64,000 nucleotides of DNA from Nakazawaea peltata (lineage: Eukaryota > Ascomycota > Pichiomycetes > Alaninales > Pachysolenaceae). Where the stretch lies: NCBI GenBank assembly GCA_001599355.1, contig BCGQ01000001.1:747135-811134 (forward strand), given 5' to 3'. Below the pieces are notes generated by a model. It had not been told where the DNA came from and did not search any database. It worked only from the letters and a program-made list of their open reading frames with translations. How positions within the stretch are numbered: the stretch's first letter is position 1; every line of letters starts with the position of its first letter. Shown here in pieces: positions 27,209 to 36,805 of the stretch. A program made the position numbers and the translations under genes.

Positions 27209-29365
27209 TTAAATCTGAAGTAACCTAGTCCGTCTCTTCTCAATACGTGATTGAGTATCCAATCCAAGATTGTTCTCCCCTTGTTGTTTCTCAAACTCAA
27301 TCAACCCATCTCTCTCACATAATGGAGCTCCATCCACAATGTAATAATCACGGTCAATAAATACACCACAGGCAGAACAGACCAAACAATGAGAATGGAA
27401 TTTCTCCCTCTTCTCATTCTCCAAACATAATCCTTCAATTCCGGTTCCGCATGCAGTACAGAGAGAATCGTTCAATTCGTGGAAATGGTACTCACAGTAA
27501 GGATGGTCATCAATAACGTAACAATTAGTACCTTTAGAGAATGGAGTAGCACATTTATGACAACTGAAACAACCACGGTGCCATTGGCCTGATAATTGGC
27601 CATCTTTAGACCAGATGGACTTGCCAGTAATGTCTAAACCACATCTACGACAAGGACCGGAACCTGCATCGTATTTGACTTCTTGAACAGTAGGCTGACG
27701 AGAAGTTTTCTTTGGAATTGATAATGGTTCTACGGCCGAATCCAAATCCAAAGTTCTTGGCTCCAAATGAGTGTATTCCATAGCTCTCAGTAATGGCTCA
27801 GTAGGATCGTCCTTCGGACTTGAGACTAAAGAATCACTATGGAAAGATGTCTGTTGAGTCGTAGATGTCATTGGATAAGAGCCACTCTTCATATCCCATT
27901 CATTGTCATCACTGAATGCCTGAGTGTTCTTCAAATCAGGTGTTCTTTTAGGAAGATCTCCACCAGTTAAAAGCTCGTACAGGTGATCTCTATTGAAATA
28001 AGCACTATCAGTTGATCTCTTTGGAGGCAATTCTGGAGCAGATTCTTCTTCTTCATCACTTGGATCGATATTCGATTGCTGATGGTCATAATCTTCTTGA
28101 ATTACAATCAGAGGTGGGATATTTGTGGACTCTGGTTGAGGCAGGTCATGGAATTCTTCCTCATCTTCAGGTTCGGAATGGATTAAAGCCTCAGCTTCCA
28201 TCTCAGCTTTATGAGAGATGGAAAGGTTTGGAGAAGCACCGATTTCTTCCTCGATCAATTCAGATAATCTTGGGGCGTTATTATAGTCACCGGTTTCTTC
28301 GTATTTCAGAATAGAATCACGACCTAAACCGAACATATCGTCCAGAGGTTTCAAGTTGGAAACGGGAGGAGCAATTTCACCGTAAAACAGTTCCTGTTCA
28401 GCGTCGGAGTCGTCGTAGGTATTGGCCAGATCGGAATCGTAAGTAGTACTGGCGATTCCCAAATCGGAGATTTCTTTTTGGAGGTTCAGATTATACAGGG
28501 GTTTGTCATATCCAGTTGGGTTATCATTTGGATAATTAGTTGGCAGGGTGGAGTAATTAGTTGGTTCACTCGACTCATGGGCTGGGGGATAATCAGCCAG
28601 CGGATAAGGTGGTTCGTAATTAGCTGGTTTATAATCATTCAGCTCATTAGATGGCTTATAAGTATCTACCTCATAATTAATCAGCTCATTAGATGGCTGA
28701 TAATTATCTGCCTCGTAATTATCTGACTCATACTTAGCTGCCTCGTACTTATCTACCCCACCTGTCTTCACACTCTTAAACGATCTCTCAGGTGATGGTA
28801 AATTCTCCAGCGTCCCCTCAAAATTACTAACCCTTATATTCTCATACGGCACAGGTGCCACCTTCTCATCAACTCCAGGAGTAGAATACAGTGACAGATA
28901 ATGGAAATTAGTAGCCGAACCTTGACGTTCTTTACTTCCAGCCAAAGCCGAGTCAGAATAAATCCTCTGTTGTTGTTGAGCAAACGGAACTGGTGGTGGA
29001 GGCACTCTCTCAAGATGCTTACTCGACTTCCCAGAGTACTGTGAATTCCTGTTGCTACTGTTTTTACTATGAATCAAATTTGGATCACTTTTATAAGCAA
29101 AAGGCAGGGGCAGAGACACATTTCTTTGATTGAATTTGCTCAGCTTAGAGTTGGTCAAAGGGCTATTTGAGCGTACTGAGCTCGATTCTTGTGCAATATT
29201 CCCCTTATACACCTCAAAACCTGCTCTTTCATAAACTCCTCTGTATTTTTTATCTGGTCGTAACGGTGGGAAAGGTGAATTGAAACGCGGTACCACCGGA
29301 GATCTGAAAAACTCGGGCAATGACTCCAATGAGGGGGAGGTGTCCTGAGTTTTGTTTCTTAACAT
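27209..29365 (-). CDS. PXL1: Paxillin-like LIM-domain protein
   Basis: 718 residues with two C-terminal LIM zinc-binding domains, about 568-625 (C-x2-C, W-H-x2-C, C-x2-C, C-x2-H) and 632-690. In S. cerevisiae Pxl1 (706 residues, two LIM domains at the C-terminus) works with Rho GTPases at sites of polarised growth and cytokinesis. The long N-terminus is disordered and Ser/Pro-rich, with PPPPVPF and acidic stretches. A degenerate repeat built on NYE/NYQPSNEL occurs at about 205-275. Domain order and length fit Pxl1. Other LIM proteins are less likely because they carry a RhoGAP domain. Confidence 0.87.
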   Translation of the reverse strand: MLRNKTQDTSPSLESLPEFFRSPVVPRFNSPFPPLRPDKKYRGVYERAGFEVYKGNIAQESSSVRSNSPLTNSKLSKFNQRNVSLPLPFAYKSDPNLIHSKNSSNRNSQYSGKSSKHLERVPPPPVPFAQQQQRIYSDSALAGSKERQGSATNFHYLSLYSTPGVDEKVAPVPYENIRVSNFEGTLENLPSPERSFKSVKTGGVDKYEAAKYESDNYEADNYQPSNELINYEVDTYKPSNELNDYKPANYEPPYPLADYPPAHESSEPTNYSTLPTNYPNDNPTGYDKPLYNLNLQKEISDLGIASTTYDSDLANTYDDSDAEQELFYGEIAPPVSNLKPLDDMFGLGRDSILKYEETGDYNNAPRLSELIEEEIGASPNLSISHKAEMEAEALIHSEPEDEEEFHDLPQPESTNIPPLIVIQEDYDHQQSNIDPSDEEEESAPELPPKRSTDSAYFNRDHLYELLTGGDLPKRTPDLKNTQAFSDDNEWDMKSGSYPMTSTTQQTSFHSDSLVSSPKDDPTEPLLRAMEYTHLEPRTLDLDSAVEPLSIPKKTSRQPTVQEVKYDAGSGPCRRCGLDITGKSIWSKDGQLSGQWHRGCFSCHKCATPFSKGTNCYVIDDHPYCEYHFHELNDSLCTACGTGIEGLCLENEKREKFHSHCLVCSACGVFIDRDYYIVDGAPLCERDGLIEFEKQQGENNLGLDTQSRIEKRRTRLLQI

Positions 29366-30440
29366 GATGCAATGGGTGTTTTAGGTATGCAGTTGGTGGC
29401 CAGGTGCTCTCGATCAGCTAGTAGTTAGTTGAGTATGGTGAGTATGGTGAGAATTGATAAATGGCGTTGCACTGATGGGCACTGGTGGGCAATGGATGGG
29501 CAATGGATGGGCAATGGATGCTCGTTGTTGGTTGTTGGTTGCTAATTGCACTGTACTGACTGGCACTGGTTGCAAAACTGGTTTGTATTTGTCAGCGTTA
29601 ACAGATGGCGGATTCTCCTAATAAACGCGCTAAGACTCTCGAATCTGCTTGACTATGGCGCTATGCTTACTGTGGCTCTATGATTGACTGGCACTATGCT
29701 TGACTGGTGCTATGCTCACTATGACTATTATGCTACCACTACCCCCTGGTTAATGCTTAGTCTACTCCCTGGTGTACTGTCTACCTCCCTCACCTTACTA
29801 ATTCCGGCGTCAACTTTTTATTTATAGAAATCTAACGCAGATCGACGCCAAAAATTAAAAGAAAAACAAACCAAGCTTTCAAACAGCCCTCAAATTGAGT
29901 AGTCAATTTGGAACATCAAAGAAAAAATGGCCAAAGAGTGAGCGTTAATGCGGGACAGTACGAGCGCCAACGTAGAGGCGCATACGCGCAGTGCAGATGG
30001 AAGAGCACTCCATCGAGAAGGAAAATATTACGTGTTACTGTGGGACTGAGGACTGAGGGATACTGAGGGATACTGAGGGAGAGTAGAAGGACAGTGGAGG
30101 GAGAGAGGAGACGAACAAAAGAGATGAACGCAAGAGACGTAATAGATCAGATCACTATCCAACTTAATACTTCCTACCTATGAGACATCTAACCCCCAAT
30201 TTCATCTACTCATTTCATCTACTTATTTCATCTACCCTCCTACATATGAACCATCCTCTTGAGGCAATGTGAATTCTTATTGTACTAAACTAAAACACCA
30301 AACTTAAAAAATTATGCATAAACAAGGCTCAGCTGAGCTCAGCTTAGAACTTGGCTAGGAAAACTTTGCTGGAAAGCGTTTCTGAGAACGGTACTGAGAA
30401 CGGTACTGAGCTGCTGTGAAAAAATTCATTTCTGTAACTT
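29366..30440 (-). other. Long PXL1 upstream region with short tandem repeats
   Basis: 1.08 kb with no supported gene. Three copies of GGGCAATGGAT lie near 29487-29519. TACTGAGGGA repeats lie near 30050-30080, ATTTCATCTACT repeats near 30198-30235, and GAGAACGGTACT twice near 30384-30406. A 62-codon minus frame at 30344-30532 overlaps the TVP38 end and is a shadow. Confidence 0.55.
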
Positions 30441-31331
30441 TTACACGACCAAATTATCATCCTCATAATCCTCCTCTCTGAACAAAGCTTCATCATCAAT
30501 TTCCAAATTACCATCAGAATCCAACGACACATTCAATCCGTTATCCAACTCCAGTAACTTTTCTTGCATTTTCTTGTAAATCAACAGAGTAGCCCCACTG
30601 AACAGAAGCCCGGTAATTAATATACTAAGAAAATCGATCAATCTTTCAGTCCCACTCTTAGATTGGCCCATATCCAGTAATTTAGATCCGATGAATATTG
30701 GAAGAAGTAACTTCGGTGAAGTTATAACACTGGCCATCACGAAAACTGATAACTTGATCCCAGGAATCAGCAGTAATGCTCCATTAGATAACGAATATGG
30801 TAACGGACAAAGTCTAATCAACAGAATCAATAACAAACTATTCTTATCATTTAATACTAAAGTGAACAGTTCAAACATTCTTGAAGTCTCGATCATCTGT
30901 TGCAGTTTCAGTTGTAATACATGCTTGAAAAGTAAGAATGAACAAGTACTACCTAACACAGAACTTGTCAGTAATAATGGCCACCCTCCAGGGAAGCCCC
31001 AAATCATCCCTGTCAATGTAGAAAGAGCACTAAATCCAATCAATGGAGGGAACGAAACTCCAAAGATCAAACAAAACATCAAAAGTGACCCTCCCGGCAT
31101 TTCTCTCCACAGATCTGAAACTCCAATAGCAGTCTCAATCAAACGTTTATGATACACCATAGTAAGTAATCCAATTATAACCCCCACTATATGCATCAGA
31201 GCCACCAGTACCTGTTGCCATAACGGTAACCCCATAAACCATTCTTTAGTAGAACGATATTTTTCTTGCAAATGTGTTAAAATCCCACCAATGAGTCCAT
31301 CATTCTCATTTAATCCAATTGAAATAGCCAT
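30441..31331 (-). CDS. TVP38: Tvp38-like Golgi membrane protein (VTT/DedA fold)
   Basis: A 296-residue multipass membrane protein of the SNARE-associated/VTT family. Yeast Tvp38 sits in Tlg2-containing late Golgi compartments. The VTT hallmark is visible as FPPLIGFSALSTLTGMIWGFPGGW, followed by GSTCSFLLFKH and a conserved RLCPLPYSLSNGALLLIPGIKL segment. The cytosolic C-terminus is acidic (DDEALFREEDYEDD). It is divergent from ACO2. Confidence 0.9.
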   Translation of the reverse strand: MAISIGLNENDGLIGGILTHLQEKYRSTKEWFMGLPLWQQVLVALMHIVGVIIGLLTMVYHKRLIETAIGVSDLWREMPGGSLLMFCLIFGVSFPPLIGFSALSTLTGMIWGFPGGWPLLLTSSVLGSTCSFLLFKHVLQLKLQQMIETSRMFELFTLVLNDKNSLLLILLIRLCPLPYSLSNGALLLIPGIKLSVFVMASVITSPKLLLPIFIGSKLLDMGQSKSGTERLIDFLSILITGLLFSGATLLIYKKMQEKLLELDNGLNVSLDSDGNLEIDDEALFREEDYEDDNLVV

Positions 31332-31669
31332 TTTATCACCCTAATCACCTCTCTAACCGACCTTAACCGCCTTCATTTAGTTCTGCGCCCCTGTCAATTG
31401 AAGGTGAACCTTATTTGATAAATTGCTAACCAATATAAATCATATTTTGCTCACCTCTCAAAATTCATTTTATGCTCACCCCAAACCGGCCCTGTCATGC
31501 AGATCCATCAGCGATTACGGCGAAAATTTTTCCTATCTGCATCTTAGTCATTATCATTTTATCCTGTCTGATTGGGCTAAACTCTAATTTTTTCTAACGG
31601 AAGAGATGATTTAAAATAATCCCAATTATATACAACCCACTCCTGAATACCGTGTCGTATACAATAACC
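31332..31669. promoter_or_regulatory. Divergent TVP38/ACO2 promoter with CCAAT boxes
   Basis: 338 bp. CCAAT occurs at 31430-31434 and, in reverse, at 31571-31575 (ATTGG). Hap2/3/4/5 sites of this type control TCA-cycle genes in yeast; use here is inferred. TATATA near 31628 is a plausible ACO2 TATA box. Confidence 0.5.
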
Positions 31670-34054
31670 ATGTTGTTATCAAGCGCTAGATCCTCCAGAT
31701 CCCTGGTGATACCTAGTATCAGAAAATTAGCCACGAGTTCCGACTCTTTTTACCAAGTCCCTCAGGAATTTGTTAAGAGAACTCCTCCATATGAAAAATT
31801 GATCAAGAAATTGGGAACCGTCAAGAGAGTCTTGAACAATGCTCCGTTGACTCTTGCCGAGAAGATTTTATACTCCCATTTAGTCGAACCAGAAGACTTG
31901 AGCGTCGGTAAAGGTAGTGTCTCCAACATTCGTGGTGTCGAATACTTGAAATTGAACCCAGATAGAGTCGCTATGCAAGATGCTTCTGCTCAGATGGCCC
32001 TTTTACAATTCATGACCTGTGGTATGAAGGAGACTGCTGTCCCAGGTTCCATCCACTGTGACCATTTAATCGTCGGTTCTAAAGATGGTGCCGAAATGGA
32101 CTTGAAATCTTCCATTGCTACCAACGAAGAAGTTTTCAACTTCTTACAATCGTGTGGTGAGAAGTATGGAATTCAATTCTGGGGTCCAGGTTCTGGTATC
32201 ATTCACCAGATCGTCTTGGAGAACTTCTCTGTCCCAGGTTTAATGATGTTAGGTACCGATTCTCATACTCCTAACGCTGGTGGTTTGGGTGCCATTGCCA
32301 TTGGTGTCGGAGGAGCCGATGCCGTCGATCTGTTGACCGGTACTCCATGGGAATTGAAAGCTCCAAAGATCATGGGTGTCAAATTGACCGGTCAATTGAA
32401 CGGCTGGTCTTCTCCAAAGGATGTCATCACCAAATTGGCTGGTATTCTTACCGTTAGAGGTGGTACTGGTTTCATCGTTGAATATTTCGGTGAAGGTGTC
32501 GACTCCTTGAGTTGTACTGGTATGGCTACCATCTGTAATATGGGAGCTGAGATCGGTGCCACCACTTCTACCTTCCCAATGAAGGACGCTCATTATAGAT
32601 ACTTGGTTGAGACTGGCAGAGAGCCAATTGCTAAACTGCTGGCTACCGTCAACAAGAACTTTGGTTTCTTACAAGCTGATGAAGGTGCTGAATATGATCA
32701 AGTCATTGAGATCGATCTTAGTACTTTGGAACCATCTGTTAATGGTCCATTTACCCCAGATTTATCGACTCCAATCTCCCAATTAAGTGAGACCACCAAG
32801 AAAAACGAATGGCCAGAGACTATCTCCGCCGGTTTGATTGGTTCTTGTACCAATTCTTCATATCAAGACATGTCCAGAGCTGTTTCTATTATGAAACAAG
32901 CCGAGAAGGTTGGGTTGAAACCAAAGATTCCTTTCTTCGTCACTCCAGGTTCCGAACAAATCAGAGCCACCATCGAGAGAGATGGTTTGATCGATACTTT
33001 CGAGAAGAATGGAGCCGTTGTTCTCGCTAATGCCTGTGGTCCATGTATTGGTCAATGGGATCGTGGAGCCGACTTCGACAAGAAGCTGACCAACGTCATT
33101 TTCACCTCTTTCAACAGAAACTTCAGAGCCAGAAATGACGGTAACAGAAACACCATGAACTTCTTGACCTCTCCAGATATTGTCACCCTGATGATTTACT
33201 CTGGTGACATGAATTTCAACCCTATGAAGCAATCTATCAAGTTACCAAACGGTGAGGACTTCAAGTTCGAACCACCTGTAGGAGATGAATTACCAGCTGA
33301 CGGTTTCATTCCAGGAAGAAAAGAATTCTACCCAGAATTGGATCCAAAACCAAAGCCAGAAGTTGCCGTAAACGTTTCTCCTTCCAGTGACAGATTGGAA
33401 TTGTTGGAACCTTTCCAACCTTGGGATGGTAAGGAATTGGAAACCCATGTCATTTTGAAGGTCGAAGGTAAATGTACCACCGACCACATCTCTGCTGCTG
33501 GTGCTTGGTTGAAGTACAAAGGTCACTTAGGTAACATTGCCTACAACACTCTTATTGGAGCTCAAAACAAGGAAACCGGTGAGGTCAACAAACTGTATGA
33601 CTTCGACGGTACCCTGTATGGTATTCCAGAATTGATGATGAAATGGAAAGATGAGAACAGACCTTGGACCGTTATCCTGGAACATAACTACGGTGAAGGT
33701 TCCGCTAGAGAACACGCCCTGTTACAACCAAGATTCCTCGGTGGTAAGATCATTCTTGTCAAGTCCTTCGCTAGAATCCACGAGACTAACTTGAAGAAAC
33801 AAGGTATGTTGCCATTGACCTTTGCCGATGAGCTGGATTATGACAAGTTGTCTTCTGGTGACAAATTGGTCACTAAAGGTTTACTCGAATTGGTCGAATC
33901 TGAAGGTGATAACGGAGGTTTCTTACCTATTGAGGTCACCAAGAAGAACGGTGAGAAATTCGAGATCCTTTGTAAACATACCATGTCCAAGGATCAAGTT
34001 GCATTCTTCAAGCACGGTAGTGCCATTAACTACATTGGAAGCTTGAAAGCATAG
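31670..34054 (+). CDS. ACO2: Mitochondrial aconitase, Aco2 type
   Basis: A 794-residue aconitase-superfamily hydratase that aligns more closely with yeast Aco2 (mitochondrial, also used in lysine synthesis) than Aco1. It has an N-terminal presequence (MLLSSARSSRSLV), PPYEKLIKKL, TDSHTPNAGGLG, the iron-sulfur ligands SCTNSSYQD and ANACGPCIGQW, and the swivel domain with NYGEGSAREHA. CTG codons fall on family Ala positions: D-A-LTGTPW (32330), IVT-A-M (33188), NK-A-Y (33593), VI-A-EHNYG (33677) and REHA-A-L (33719). The frame reaches a GTG at 31652; the first ATG is at 31670. It is convergent with the spliced gene 34 bp away. Confidence 0.96.
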   Translation: MLLSSARSSRSLVIPSIRKLATSSDSFYQVPQEFVKRTPPYEKLIKKLGTVKRVLNNAPLTLAEKILYSHLVEPEDLSVGKGSVSNIRGVEYLKLNPDRVAMQDASAQMALLQFMTCGMKETAVPGSIHCDHLIVGSKDGAEMDLKSSIATNEEVFNFLQSCGEKYGIQFWGPGSGIIHQIVLENFSVPGLMMLGTDSHTPNAGGLGAIAIGVGGADAVDLLTGTPWELKAPKIMGVKLTGQLNGWSSPKDVITKLAGILTVRGGTGFIVEYFGEGVDSLSCTGMATICNMGAEIGATTSTFPMKDAHYRYLVETGREPIAKLLATVNKNFGFLQADEGAEYDQVIEIDLSTLEPSVNGPFTPDLSTPISQLSETTKKNEWPETISAGLIGSCTNSSYQDMSRAVSIMKQAEKVGLKPKIPFFVTPGSEQIRATIERDGLIDTFEKNGAVVLANACGPCIGQWDRGADFDKKLTNVIFTSFNRNFRARNDGNRNTMNFLTSPDIVTLMIYSGDMNFNPMKQSIKLPNGEDFKFEPPVGDELPADGFIPGRKEFYPELDPKPKPEVAVNVSPSSDRLELLEPFQPWDGKELETHVILKVEGKCTTDHISAAGAWLKYKGHLGNIAYNTLIGAQNKETGEVNKLYDFDGTLYGIPELMMKWKDENRPWTVILEHNYGEGSAREHALLQPRFLGGKIILVKSFARIHETNLKKQGMLPLTFADELDYDKLSSGDKLVTKGLLELVESEGDNGGFLPIEVTKKNGEKFEILCKHTMSKDQVAFFKHGSAINYIGSLKA

Positions 34055-34088
34055 AAGCTATTTATTATTTATTTCTATCTCATTAAAT

Positions 34089-34402
34089 TTAGAACAAATT
34101 CCTTTGAATCTTATCGTAGTCTACGTAGTTCTTAGCCTCGTTCACGTTCTCTGATCTCTCTCCTTCATTTGAATTCTCATAATAAAATTGCTTCATCTTC
34201 TTCTTTAAGTTCCTATAAATAACCCCCAATTTGTTAGTATTGAGCAATTTATTAAATTTTGGGGGGTTAGTTTTACTTACTCGGTGTACTTACCCTCGGG
34301 GGTGTCTTTAGGGTAGATATGGAACAGGTCGGTCAAAGCTCTTGTTGGTGAGGTTGATTCGATCTCATTTGTGAATGTTTCGTCTTTTTTGATTGGTACC
34401 AT
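34089..34402 (-). CDS. Small spliced gene, 81-residue product, function not recognised
   Basis: Two exons: 34281-34402 (122 nt) and 34089-34212 (124 nt), giving 82 codons with the stop. The join keeps one frame and yields a hydrophilic Lys/Glu-rich protein (MVPIKKDETF start, DYDKIQRNLF end). The intron has GTAAGT donor, TACTAAC branch point and TATAG acceptor, all in the right order, and neither exon is open alone across the junction. An alternative GTAAGT donor 18 nt upstream gives a stop two codons into exon 2, so the downstream donor is preferred. I cannot place the protein in a family. Confidence 0.72.
34213..34280 (-). other. Spliceosomal intron, 68 nt
   Basis: On the minus strand the intron starts GTAAGT at 34280-34275. 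A perfect yeast branch point TACTAAC lies at 34239-34233, and the intron ends TATAG at 34213. Branch-to-acceptor distance is about 20 nt. This is the only intron I can support in the window. Confidence 0.82.
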
Positions 34403-34967
34403 TATGTAATTGTTAAAGTTCCTGCTTCTCCAATTATTTTCCAGTAGTAATTATAAAAAATATATCGTGAAGAGTCAAGAATGGGATCACTAATCTTTAT
34501 ATATTATTAGTATTTGATTATTGATATGACCCAACAAAGACGTCATGTTAAAGCAAAGATCACAATAGTCACAACTTTCCCCTGACTCATTTCTTTTTCT
34601 ATCTGATATAGGCTCCAATCTAAGATCTTAGCTTTCCATAAGAAATACGGAGGATCCCAATAAGATTTCCTCCTCCAACTATTACTGTACAAAAGAGATT
34701 TGCGGATCGGTCCTGCATCATCATGACGTCAAAATTGTCCCTCAAGACAAGTATCCAGCCCCACCTATTCATCTTTTTAAATTGCTCTTGTACTTTGCTA
34801 TTAAGAAAAGAAATAATAAGCGAGGTGCAAGCGAGACTCAGAGCATTTTATCATTTAGCAAACCACAGCCCACCGAAGATTATGTAAGCGATTACCACAG
34901 CATTATATCACTTTTAGCAAATTATAGTTCATTAACATTAAAGATTATGTAAGCAAGGCGTAAAATA
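34403..34967. other. Intergenic region upstream of the spliced gene
   Basis: 565 bp, AT-rich. TGACGTCA lies at 34724-34731, and a near copy AGACGTCA is near 34538. A short direct repeat built on TTATGTAAGC occurs near 34880 and 34947. No gene is seen. Confidence 0.45.
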
Positions 34968-35822
34968 TTATATAGTTTTGTCGTCATTCTGGGTAAAACC
35001 ATCACCTTTATCGTTGATGACAACGGATTTTTGCGATACCTGGTTCATTAATTTCAAAAAGTTGGAGTTTTTGAATTTGCTGGATGTTTGAGCCGATGTA
35101 GTTGTAGAGGCCTTCTTTTGAGAGTGAGCAGTCATCAGCTCTGCTACTAATCTTGCGGTCAGGGCAAACTTCTCTCTATCTAAATCGACTTTATTGTCAA
35201 TATTTGTTGGTGTGGTGGTTCCACTAGTGGCCAGACGTAATTCTGATTCTATAGCTTCGAACAGAGAATCGAATTCTCCCTTTTCATGCTCGAGATGATG
35301 TAATTCTTGGTGCTCCGACATGTATTGGCTAGATAATGTAGACTGTGGTACACTTAATGGCATAGATCTTGGGAGAAGATTGGTTCTCATTATAGGTGAC
35401 TGAGTATTGGTTTGAGAAAATTCTTGAGACCATGCAGTATTCATTCCAGTATTCATTCCACTGTTCATATGGGTTTGAGGAACATTACTGATACTCATTT
35501 TGGAGAACTCTGTAGTCCAGTTGGTATTATTAGTAACCGTATTAAATTGCGGTTGATGATGTGAAGATGGTGCAAATTGATTCGGTATCTGAGGCCCAGG
35601 TCTAGCAGTGAACTGAGAGAACTCATTTTGTAAACCGTGATCTATGTTCATGAAAGTATTAGAATTTGAAAATGCCCTTTGGTTATCATTTCGTTGTTCA
35701 AGAGATTGTCCAAGTCTTGATCCATTAGTAGATGCCAAATGATCTGTCTGTTTAGAGAAAGACAGAAGTGGATTATTGGATCCACCGCATGATGCCGGAT
35801 CGTTAGCAAATAATCCTGACAT
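34968..35822 (-). CDS. PEX20: Peroxin-20-like PTS2 co-receptor
   Basis: 284 residues. A co-receptor that works with Pex7 to import PTS2 proteins into peroxisomes. Evidence is the conserved N-terminal Cys12 in PASCGGSNNPLLSF (the recycling cysteine of Pex20/Pex5), two WxxxF-type motifs (WTTEF near 100 and WSQEF near 130) used for Pex13/Pex14 docking, N/Q/S-rich disorder, and a C-terminal FLKLMNQVSQKSVVI helix of the Pex7-binding region. Yeasts outside the Saccharomyces group use Pex20, while S. cerevisiae uses Pex18/Pex21. It lacks the TPR domain of Pex5. Confidence 0.88.
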   Translation of the reverse strand: MSGLFANDPASCGGSNNPLLSFSKQTDHLASTNGSRLGQSLEQRNDNQRAFSNSNTFMNIDHGLQNEFSQFTARPGPQIPNQFAPSSHHQPQFNTVTNNTNWTTEFSKMSISNVPQTHMNSGMNTGMNTAWSQEFSQTNTQSPIMRTNLLPRSMPLSVPQSTLSSQYMSEHQELHHLEHEKGEFDSLFEAIESELRLATSGTTTPTNIDNKVDLDREKFALTARLVAELMTAHSQKKASTTTSAQTSSKFKNSNFLKLMNQVSQKSVVINDKGDGFTQNDDKTI

Positions 35823-36805
35823 TAAAGTGAGCTTTAAGCTTGTTCCTCAGTCTCTAGCCCTCTCTAGTTTCTTCTAGTCTCTGCTACTTTCCTCTACTCT
35901 CTTGATATCGTTTCCCAGTTAGCGCTATAACTAACACTAAAACCTCTAATTTGAAAGAAAAATTTTCGCTGCTTGAACACAATAGAAAGATTTCCCTGGG
36001 ATGATTCAGTGGCAACTTAACAATAATCCAAATTTAACTACCACACAAAGTTACCGCCTAATATTTGTTAATATTTAAACACTTTTTCACAAGTCCAAAC
36101 TGTGCACTATTTAAATCACCGTCCCGGGCTCGATGATTAACCTGGGGGAGTCATCTAATTTTTTCCTTCTCCATGTTTTCGGTGTAAAGGAGAGATAACA
36201 CTTGCAGGTGATTATAGTTGCCCAAAATGGAAAATTTATCCACGCGCACTACCAGCACAGACGACTCCGAGGCACAGAGCAGATTATCAATAATGGAAAC
36301 ATCAGATGCGCATCTTTACTGCTTGTCATCGCATCACCTAACGGGACCGGGGGGATACTCCACCTCAAAAAGTAGTCTGATTTCCAAATACTATTGAAGT
36401 ATATGAAATGTAAACAATAGAAAGTACAAGATTGAATAATCACGTAATTATTCCTTTAGCAAACCCCGAGCTCACTCTCCTCTATTGCTTAGTTAGTCTG
36501 GTCGTTTCTAGAACCTCTCATGAGCAAGTTATCAATAAAAAGAAAAGAGACCTCACGAAACAACAAAAATTTTTCCTCTCTATTTTTGTTTATCATATAA
36601 AAAGAAGGTTCTGTTAGTGTTGGCATTAGAATAGTTGTACAATATAATTGTGAAGTGATTACCGGATTAACATCAGAGTCGATCTCATCTCATCCGCTGG
36701 AGTTTTAAGTGAAAATATCATTCGAAAGAGTCGTTTCTACCCTCCCGCTGTGGTCCCAAACTAATAACACCCGAAAACAATCCAGAGGCAATTTTAAAGT
36801 ACAAG
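35823..36805. other. Intergenic region PEX20/SUR2
   Basis: 983 bp between the divergent PEX20 and SUR2 genes. It contains a small frame at 36227-36397 listed separately. AT-rich tracts flank the small frame, with a long T/A-rich part at 36520-36610. No other gene is supported. Confidence 0.5.
36227..36397 (+). CDS. Possible small protein, 56 residues, Ser/Thr-rich
   Basis: An ATG in good context (CAAAATGG) opens a 56-residue frame beginning MENLSTRTTSTDD and ending with a Gly/Ser/Tyr-rich tail (GPGGYSTSK then ISKYY). The composition is protein-like, with no hydrophobic segment or signal peptide. It sits alone in a 983-bp gap with its own upstream AT-rich DNA. I do not recognise a family, and a frame of this size can arise by chance. 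Confidence 0.3.
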   Translation: MENLSTRTTSTDDSEAQSRLSIMETSDAHLYCLSSHHLTGPGGYSTSKSSLISKYY

